Assembly: GCF_900109365.1 (NCBI RefSeq)
Contig: NZ_FNZR01000002.1
Location: 434,001 to 498,000 of the forward strand
Direction of reading: 5' to 3'
From: Parapedobacter koreensis
GTDB taxonomy: Bacteria; Bacteroidota; Bacteroidia; Sphingobacteriales; Sphingobacteriaceae
DNA length: 64,000 bases
Numbering within the stretch: the first letter of the stretch is position 1; each line of letters opens with the position of its first letter. The notes below the pieces were generated by a model. It did not search any database. It saw only the letters and a list, made by a program, of their open reading frames with translations, and had not been told where the DNA came from. The translations under genes were made by a program, and so were the position numbers. Shown here one piece after another: positions 58,289-64,000 of this stretch.

Positions 58289-60229
58289 ATGCAACAGCTG
58301 TCTCCCAAACATCCGCTGACCGTCGCGGGATTACTCATTGCTCTCGGCATCATCTACGGGGATATTGGCACTTCGCCGCTTTATGTTTTCAAGGCAATCA
58401 TTGGGCAGGATGCCATTACTGCCGACGTGGTCTACGGGGGGCTGTCGTGCATTTTTTGGACACTCACCTTACAAACGACGGTCAAATATGTGATCATCAC
58501 CCTGCGAGCCGACAACAAGGGCGAGGGTGGTATCCTTTCCCTCTTTTCGCTAGTCCGGAAACAGGGCAGATGGGTCGTATTTCCTGCTATGCTCGGTGGT
58601 GCGGCCTTGTTGGCCGACGGCATGATCACGCCAGCCATCACCATCTCGTCCGCCGTGGAAGGGCTGGACATCTTTTATCCAGGTTTGCAGACCGTCCCCA
58701 TTGTACTGGTCATCGTAGTCGCTCTTTTCTCCCTGCAGCGGTTTGGAACCGCTATCGTGGGACGGATGTTCGGCCCGGTCATGTTTGTCTGGTTTTCCAT
58801 GCTGGCGGTAATCGGGTTTGCCTATCTAATCGGGAATCCTGCAGTCCTCAAGGCCCTAAGTCCGCATTTTGCCATCCAGACCATCGCCACACATCCCAAT
58901 GCGCTTTTGATTATCGGCGCCGTGTTTCTCTGTACAACGGGCGCGGAAGCATTGTATTCGGATCTCGGCCATTGTGGGCTGAAGAATATCCGGATTTCCT
59001 GGATTTTCGTAAAGGCCTGTTTACTATGCAACTATTTCGGGCAGGGTGTTTGGTTGCTTGAACATGAGGGCGCGCTACTTGGCAGCAGCAATCCGTTTTT
59101 CGTAACGATGCCCAAGTGGTTTATACCTTATGGCATTTCCGTGGCAACCATTGCCGCCGTGATTGCCAGCCAAGCCATGATTTCTGGTGCGTTTACCTTG
59201 ATTTCCGAGGCCGTGCGGCTCAATCTTTGGCCCAAGGTGCGTATTGTGCACCCCAACATGCTAAAAGGGCAGCTCTATGTGCCTTCTGTAAATTGGATAT
59301 TGTTGCTGGGCTGTATTCTTGTGGTACTGGTATTCCGTGAATCTGCCCGCATGGAGGCGGCCTACGGACTAGCCATCAATATCAGCTTCATCGTGACCAC
59401 GGCATTGATGACCGCTTTTCTTTTGCAAAAGCGGGTATCCAAATTCCTTGCCTACAGTTTTCTCACCCTGTTCCTGATTATCGAAATCACGTTTTTTATC
59501 GGCAATGTATCTAAATTTTCGCATGGTGGGTGGCTTACCCTGCTGATTACGGCAATCGCTTTTTTCCTGATGCTCTGCTGGTGGTGGGCCCGGAAAATTA
59601 AAAACAGGCATACCCGCTTTGTAGACGTCGAGCAGTACCTGCCGATTATCTCCGAAATCGGCACAGACAAATCGATACCGTTGTATGCGTCGCAGCTTGT
59701 CTACTTGACGAGTGCAAACTTTGATTCGGAAATCGAAGAGAGCATCATCTACTCGATCATAAAAAAGAAACCCAAGCGGGCGGATGTCTATTGGCTGGTA
59801 CACGTGGATGTAACCGATGCTCCATACACTGGTGAGTATGAAGTCATGCAATTGGTGCCGGGGAAATTAATTCGGATAGATTTCAGGCTGGGATTCCGTG
59901 ATGAACAACGTATCAGCGTCTTGTTTCGGGAAGTTGTGGAAAACCTCGTCGCCAATGGGGAAGTAGACATCAAAAGCAATTTTGACACGCTCCGTAAACA
60001 CAAGATTGACGGTGATTTCCGCTTTGTGGTGCTGGAGCGCATCTTGTCCAATACCTCCGAGCTTAATTTCGTAGAACGGATCATACTGGACATCTATAGC
60101 ATGCTGCGGATGTTCAGCTTATCGGAAGAGCGCGGATTTGGCCTTGACTCCAGCTTCGTAACCATTGAGCGGGTACCGCTGATGGTGCCTTCACAGTCCA
60201 AGCGTGGAAAGCTAAAAAGGATTAAATAG
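58289..60229 (+). CDS. kup: KUP-family potassium uptake protein
   Basis: The product of about 646 residues is a K+/H+ symporter of the inner membrane. The 12 helices cover about 10-425, with the family start ALGIIYGDIGTSPLYVFKA. LRADNKGEGGILSLFSLV and MITPAITISSAVEGL follow, then TGAEALYSDLGHCG and SQAMISGAFTLISEA. A soluble C-terminal domain (about 440-646) completes it. The ATG at 58289 (MQQLSPKHPLTVAG) is chosen because the promoter ends at 58263; an ATG at 58265 would be too close. It is transcribed divergently from lolD. Confidence 0.95.
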   Translation: MQQLSPKHPLTVAGLLIALGIIYGDIGTSPLYVFKAIIGQDAITADVVYGGLSCIFWTLTLQTTVKYVIITLRADNKGEGGILSLFSLVRKQGRWVVFPAMLGGAALLADGMITPAITISSAVEGLDIFYPGLQTVPIVLVIVVALFSLQRFGTAIVGRMFGPVMFVWFSMLAVIGFAYLIGNPAVLKALSPHFAIQTIATHPNALLIIGAVFLCTTGAEALYSDLGHCGLKNIRISWIFVKACLLCNYFGQGVWLLEHEGALLGSSNPFFVTMPKWFIPYGISVATIAAVIASQAMISGAFTLISEAVRLNLWPKVRIVHPNMLKGQLYVPSVNWILLLGCILVVLVFRESARMEAAYGLAINISFIVTTALMTAFLLQKRVSKFLAYSFLTLFLIIEITFFIGNVSKFSHGGWLTLLITAIAFFLMLCWWWARKIKNRHTRFVDVEQYLPIISEIGTDKSIPLYASQLVYLTSANFDSEIEESIIYSIIKKKPKRADVYWLVHVDVTDAPYTGEYEVMQLVPGKLIRIDFRLGFRDEQRISVLFREVVENLVANGEVDIKSNFDTLRKHKIDGDFRFVVLERILSNTSELNFVERIILDIYSMLRMFSLSEERGFGLDSSFVTIERVPLMVPSQSKRGKLKRIK

Positions 60230-60253
60230 ATCCCTGTTTTTTGGCTATTTTCC

Positions 60254-60284
60254 TTGACCGTTCTCAATTAAAACGCTATTTTTA
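60254..60284 (+). promoter_or_regulatory. promoter of sucC
   Basis: TTG (60254-60256), a 20-base spacer and TATTTTTA (60277-60284; last base off consensus) lie 17 bases before the ATG. Confidence 0.6.
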
Positions 60285-60301
60285 CGCCAAATTTTTCGCA
60301 A

Positions 60302-61492
60302 ATGAACATTCACGAATATCAAGGCAAACAAATACTGAAAAGTTTCGGTGTGCGGGTGCAGGAAGGCATCGTAGCCGAAACGCCTGAGCAAGCTGTGGAA
60401 GCAGCCAAAAAGCTGAAGGAAGGCTACAACTCGGACTGGGTAGTGGTGAAAGCCCAAATCCATGCCGGTGGCCGTGGTAAAGGCGGCGGCGTGAAGCTCG
60501 CCAAAAACCTCGACGAAGTGAAACAACGAGCTACTGATATCATTGGTATGCAATTGGTAACCCCACAGACTGGCCCTGAAGGTAAGAAAGTAAATAAAGT
60601 GTTGATTGCACAGGATGTTTATTATCCCGGCGAAAGCGAGACCAAGGAATTTTACATGAGCGTATTGCTTGATCGTGGTCGCGGCCGCAACATTATCATG
60701 TATTCCACGGAAGGTGGTATGGATATCGAAGAGGTTGCCGAAAAAACACCCCACCTGATTTTTAAGGAAGAAATCGATCCCAAGGTAGGGCTTCAGGGCT
60801 TCCAAGCCCGGAAAATCGCATTCAACCTTGGTCTAGGGGGTGCCGCATTTAAAGATATGACCAAATTTGTGGCTGCCTTATACAAAGCGTATGATGCCAC
60901 CGATTCCTCACTTTTTGAAATCAATCCGGTGCTCAAAACTTCCGATGACAAAATATTGGCGGTAGATGCCAAGGTGAACCTGGATGAAAATGGCCTGTTC
61001 CGCCACGCAGACTATGCTGCTTTGCGCGACGTGGCCGAGGAAGATCCCACGGAAGTGGAAGCTGGCGAATCCAATCTGAACTATGTAAAGCTTGACGGAA
61101 ACGTAGGCTGTATGGTCAATGGTGCCGGGTTGGCCATGGCCACGATGGACATCATCAAGCTTGCAGGCGGTGAACCGGCCAACTTCCTGGATGTGGGCGG
61201 CACAGCCAATGCCCAGACAGTGAAGGCTGGATTTAACATCATCCTGAAAGACCCCAATGTAAAGGCCATCCTGATTAATATTTTTGGCGGCATCGTACGT
61301 TGTGACCGTGTGGCCCAGGGGGTCATTGACGCCTACCAGGAAATCGGCAACATTCCCGTGCCCATCATCGTGCGTTTGCAGGGTACCAATGCCGAAGAAG
61401 CCAAACAGCTTATTGACGAATCCGGATTGGAGGTATACTCTGCGATTCTGCTCAAAGAGGCGGCTGAATTGGTAAAAAAGGTCTTGTCTTAA
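60302..61492 (+). CDS. sucC: succinyl-CoA synthetase beta subunit
   Basis: SucC is the ATP-grasp beta subunit that, with SucD, interconverts succinyl-CoA and succinate with nucleotide triphosphate formation in the TCA cycle. The 396 residues show [90 protein letters not shown] and [14 protein letters not shown]. The following gene is lgt, not sucD, so the alpha subunit is encoded elsewhere. Own promoter and terminator. Confidence 0.96.
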   Translation: MNIHEYQGKQILKSFGVRVQEGIVAETPEQAVEAAKKLKEGYNSDWVVVKAQIHAGGRGKGGGVKLAKNLDEVKQRATDIIGMQLVTPQTGPEGKKVNKVLIAQDVYYPGESETKEFYMSVLLDRGRGRNIIMYSTEGGMDIEEVAEKTPHLIFKEEIDPKVGLQGFQARKIAFNLGLGGAAFKDMTKFVAALYKAYDATDSSLFEINPVLKTSDDKILAVDAKVNLDENGLFRHADYAALRDVAEEDPTEVEAGESNLNYVKLDGNVGCMVNGAGLAMATMDIIKLAGGEPANFLDVGGTANAQTVKAGFNIILKDPNVKAILINIFGGIVRCDRVAQGVIDAYQEIGNIPVPIIVRLQGTNAEEAKQLIDESGLEVYSAILLKEAAELVKKVLS

Positions 61493-61534
61493 GTCTCGTT
61501 GGGTTCAACGATTTTAAGCATAAATTTAGTTGAT

Positions 61535-61564
61535 AAAAAACCTCCAGCTATTTGGGGGTTTTTT
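61535..61564 (+). terminator. terminator after sucC
   Basis: AAAAACCTCC pairs with GGGGGTTTTT (one G-U) around an eight- to nine-base loop and ends in six T. A GTG extending the lgt frame (61552) lies inside it, which supports the later lgt start. Confidence 0.85.
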
Positions 61565-61581
61565 ACGTTAAATCCCACGAT

Positions 61582-62415
61582 ATGATCGCAAGCATCATCT
61601 ATTGGCATATGTCTCCTGAAATCACCAAGCTCTTCGGTGTATTTCCACTCACCTACTACGGTTTGTTGTTTGCCGGCGGGATCGGGTTGGCCTATTATGT
61701 GATGGCACGCATCTACAAACAGGAAGATATCCCGAATGAACACTTTGAACGGCTAACCCTATACGTACTACTGGGAACCGTAATCGGTGCCCGGCTCGGC
61801 CATTTCCTCTTTTACCAGCCGTCTTATTTTTGGACAAATCCGATTGAAGTTTTTCTTCCAATAGAAAAAATCAATGGCTCCTATGCGTTTGTGGGCTACC
61901 GGGGATTGGCCAGCCATGGCGGTACCATCGGCATCATCATCGCCGTCCTCCTGTATTGCCGCAAAACCAATCAGCATTTTCTATGGGTAGCCGATCGGTT
62001 AGCCATTGTCGGCCCCGTTACCGGCGCGTTTATCCGCATAGGCAATTTCATGAACTCCGAAATGATTGGCAAACCTACAGGCGGCGACTACGGCATTGTG
62101 TTCCAATTGGTCGACACCGTCCCTCGGCATCCCGGACAACTGTATGAAGCATGTGCCTATTTGCTCATTTTTGTCACGATGCTCATCCTGTATCGAAGAA
62201 ACACAAAACCGGATGGCTTTATTTTCGGAATATTCTTAATCTTGCTATTTTCGGCCCGATTTGGCCTTGAGTTTTTCAAGGAAGATCAGGTAGCTTTTGA
62301 GCATGGAATGGCCTTCAACATGGGGCAATGGCTGAGCGTACCGTTTGTATTAGCCGGTCTGGCGCTGGCGTTTTACAAGAACGGACAGAAAATACTATCA
62401 ACAACAATGAAATAA
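61582..62415 (+). CDS. lgt: prolipoprotein diacylglyceryl transferase
   Basis: Lgt moves diacylglycerol from phosphatidylglycerol to the lipobox cysteine of prolipoproteins such as the azurin and S41 protease encoded nearby. The 277-residue inner-membrane protein has seven hydrophobic segments. It shows the essential [12 protein letters not shown], the Lgt signature [23 protein letters not shown] with the catalytic Arg, and RHPGQLYEA. The ATG at 61582 is chosen because the upstream frame runs into the sucC terminator. Confidence 0.95.
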   Translation: MIASIIYWHMSPEITKLFGVFPLTYYGLLFAGGIGLAYYVMARIYKQEDIPNEHFERLTLYVLLGTVIGARLGHFLFYQPSYFWTNPIEVFLPIEKINGSYAFVGYRGLASHGGTIGIIIAVLLYCRKTNQHFLWVADRLAIVGPVTGAFIRIGNFMNSEMIGKPTGGDYGIVFQLVDTVPRHPGQLYEACAYLLIFVTMLILYRRNTKPDGFIFGIFLILLFSARFGLEFFKEDQVAFEHGMAFNMGQWLSVPFVLAGLALAFYKNGQKILSTTMK

Positions 62416-62459
62416 AAATAGAAAGGGCCGACGTCTTGACGTCTCAAGTCTCCAATCAC

Positions 62460-63905
62460 ATGAAACATACTCGTATAAAGGATTTATTGAACGCCACAAC
62501 ATACGGACACCAAGTGACCGTCAAAGGATGGGTAAAAACATTTCGCAACAACCAATTCATTGCTATCAACGATGGTTCCACATTGGGCAATATCCAGGCC
62601 GTGGTCGACTTCAACAATACGGATGAAGCGCTGCTGAAACGGATTACCACGGGTGCCGCCATTGCCGTTACGGGTGCTTTGGTGGAATCGCTTGGCAAAG
62701 GCCAACGTGTGGAGGTCAAAGTAGACACCTTGGAAATTCTGGGCGACAGCGATCCCGAGAAATTCCCGCTGCAACCCAAAAAGCATAGCCTCGAATTTCT
62801 GCGTGAAATCGCACACCTGCGTTTTCGCACTAACACCTTCAATGCGGTATTTAAGGTACGTAATGCCCTTTCCTTCGCTGTCCACCAGTTTTTTTATGAA
62901 CGTGGATTCGTATATATGCACACGCCCATCATTACCGGATCAGATGCGGAAGGTGCCGGAGAGATGTTTAAGGTAACCACGCTGGATTTTGATCACACGC
63001 CACGGACTCCCGATGGGGCCGTGGATTATAAAGAAGATTTTTTTGGTAAACCAACAAACCTCACGGTATCGGGCCAGTTGGAAGGTGAACTTGCCGCCAT
63101 GGCATTGGGTAATATCTATACCTTCGGCCCCACGTTTCGCGCCGAGAATTCCAATACCACGCGCCACTTGGCGGAGTTTTGGATGATTGAGCCTGAAATG
63201 GCGTTTTACGAGCTGGAAGACAACATGGATCTGGCTGAGGAACTCCTAAAATATGTCATCCGTTTCGCGCTGGATCATTGCCCGGATGAAATAGAGTTCC
63301 TCAAAAACAGGTTGCTCGATGAAGAAAAAGGTAAGCCCCAAAACGAACGCTCGGAAATGGATCTGGTAGCTAAGCTCCACTTTTGCTTAGACAACCGATT
63401 TGAGCGCATCACCTACACGGAGGCCATTGACATCCTGCATCGCAGCAAGCCCAACCAAAAGAAGCAGTTCAAATATCCTATCGAGGGCTGGGGCGCCGAT
63501 TTGCAATCCGAACATGAGCGTTATCTTGTAGAAAAACACTTCAAGAAGCCCGTGATCCTGACGGATTATCCGGCAGAAATCAAAGCGTTTTACATGCGGC
63601 AGAACGACCCCGACGAACAGGGACGGCATACCGTCCGTGCCATGGATATTCTCTTCCCCGGTATCGGGGAAATGGTTGGTGGCTCGCAACGCGAAGAGCG
63701 TTTCGACAAACTGGTCAAACGCATGGAGGAAATGAACGTACCGGCAAAAGAGCTGGATTGGTACCTGGATACCCGCCGTTTCGGCACGGCACCTCATGCC
63801 GGATTCGGGCTTGGCTTCGAACGCCTCGTCGTATTCGTCACGGGCATGACCAATATCCGGGATGTCATCCCCTTCCCAAGGACACCAAACAATGCGGAAT
63901 TTTGA
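62460..63905 (+). CDS. asnS: asparagine-tRNA ligase
   Basis: The 481-residue class II synthetase attaches Asn to tRNA-Asn. It has the N-terminal OB-fold anticodon-binding domain (about 1-110; [33 protein letters not shown]) and the catalytic core with motif 1 near [24 protein letters not shown]. Motif 2 is [29 protein letters not shown], and motif 3 is [33 protein letters not shown] distinguishes AsnS from AspS. The ATG at 62460 is chosen because upstream in-frame codons overlap lgt. A Sua5-type gene follows 25 bases later. Confidence 0.96.
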   Translation: MKHTRIKDLLNATTYGHQVTVKGWVKTFRNNQFIAINDGSTLGNIQAVVDFNNTDEALLKRITTGAAIAVTGALVESLGKGQRVEVKVDTLEILGDSDPEKFPLQPKKHSLEFLREIAHLRFRTNTFNAVFKVRNALSFAVHQFFYERGFVYMHTPIITGSDAEGAGEMFKVTTLDFDHTPRTPDGAVDYKEDFFGKPTNLTVSGQLEGELAAMALGNIYTFGPTFRAENSNTTRHLAEFWMIEPEMAFYELEDNMDLAEELLKYVIRFALDHCPDEIEFLKNRLLDEEKGKPQNERSEMDLVAKLHFCLDNRFERITYTEAIDILHRSKPNQKKQFKYPIEGWGADLQSEHERYLVEKHFKKPVILTDYPAEIKAFYMRQNDPDEQGRHTVRAMDILFPGIGEMVGGSQREERFDKLVKRMEEMNVPAKELDWYLDTRRFGTAPHAGFGLGFERLVVFVTGMTNIRDVIPFPRTPNNAEF

Positions 63906-63930
63906 TTGTTGACACCAGATAGTCAAGGTC

Positions 63931-64000
63931 ATGCTACTCAAAATATACGAAGAAAATCCGAACCCCAAGGCCATCCAACAAGTGGTGGACATACTGCACA
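63931..64000 (+). CDS. Sua5/YrdC-family L-threonylcarbamoyladenylate synthase, 5' end
   Basis: From the ATG at 63931 the 23 complete codons read MLLKIYEENPNPKAIQQVVDIL and continue off the window. This is the usual start of the Bacteroidota Sua5/YrdC/YciO protein, which makes threonylcarbamoyl-AMP for t6A in tRNA. The catalytic part is outside the window, so the call rests on the N-terminal pattern only. It lies 25 bases after asnS and may share its transcript. Confidence 0.7.
   Translation, partial: MLLKIYEENPNPKAIQQVVDILH

Noticed and set aside
58183-59061. Plus-strand frame of 292 codons overlapping kup
   Set aside because: It overlaps the promoter and the first third of kup in another frame; composition is that of a shadow frame, and kup has clear family motifs.
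1-64000. Insertion sequences, prophage, CRISPR arrays, rRNA, restriction or toxin-antitoxin systems
   Set aside because: No transposase, integrase, phage, cas or typical defence gene was seen, and no regular spaced repeats were found by reading.

Overview
The window is chromosomal DNA from a member of the phylum Bacteroidota, most likely the Sphingobacteriaceae (Pedobacter/Parapedobacter-like). The evidence is: promoters of the TTG-(19-21)-TAnnTTTG type rather than -35/-10; poor Shine-Dalgarno sequences; GLPGLI, DUF2723, HYC_CC_PP and head-GIN families; M56 peptidases carrying TonB-plug-like repeats; and TonB-dependent receptors. Genus is not determined. Overall base composition is near 50% GC, with one visibly AT-richer patch at about 23.6-26.2 kb. 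No rRNA, insertion sequence, prophage or CRISPR array was seen. There is one tRNA (Gln).

Layout. 0-3 kb: start of a DUF2723 membrane protein (minus strand), tRNA-Gln, prs, rplY, pth. 3-5 kb: a BlaI/M56 regulatory pair on the minus strand with palindromic operator candidates. 5-14 kb: gltA and the membrane half of respiratory complex I (nuoHIJKLMN). 14-19 kb, minus strand: a PQQ-type sugar dehydrogenase, a GLPGLI protein and its outer-membrane receptor. 19-23 kb: an M20 dipeptidase, a PlsC-type acyltransferase, an ABC ATPase, a DUF2795 protein and a Crp/Fnr regulator. 23.6-26.1 kb: an AT-rich group of three genes with a shared N-terminal membrane anchor, preceded by an FNR-box-like site. 26-27.7 kb: tcdA and a TatD-family gene. 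27.7-31.6 kb: a tryptophan operon trpD-F-B-A led by a 15-codon leader peptide with three consecutive Trp codons and a terminator, which is a trp attenuator. 32-34.4 kb: an NfeD/YuaF-like protein with a large flotillin. 34.4-37.6 kb: a metal-related pair, an HYC_CC_PP protein and a TonB receptor with an N-terminal heavy-metal-binding domain. 37.7-42 kb, minus strand: VOC protein, maf, KdsC-like phosphatase, FloA, head-GIN protein, plus a candidate plus-strand small RNA. 43.3-47.9 kb: a four-gene signalling operon (hybrid kinase, CheR, CheB, kinase flanked by receivers). 48-52.5 kb: azurin lipoprotein, two different dihydrolipoyl dehydrogenases, a thioesterase, a DUF3817 protein. 52.6-53.7 kb: an actin-like protein that appears circularly permuted. 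53.7-58.2 kb, minus strand: lolD-type ATPase, a stand-alone pre-ATP-grasp fragment, a HAD protein lacking catalytic residues, an S41 protease and a LacI-type regulator. 58.2-64 kb: kup, sucC, lgt, asnS and the start of a Sua5/YrdC gene.

How it fits together. Much of the window is housekeeping metabolism (TCA cycle, respiration, PRPP and tryptophan synthesis, translation, cell envelope). The most unusual items are the permuted actin-fold protein, the trp attenuator heading a trp operon that lacks trpE/G/C, the HMA-TonB receptor fusion with an operator-like palindrome over its likely promoter, the AT-rich three-gene group with signs of gene conversion, the degenerate HAD/pre-ATP-grasp pair, and the small-RNA candidate at about 39.98-40.09 kb. 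All assignments are by reading; no database search was run.
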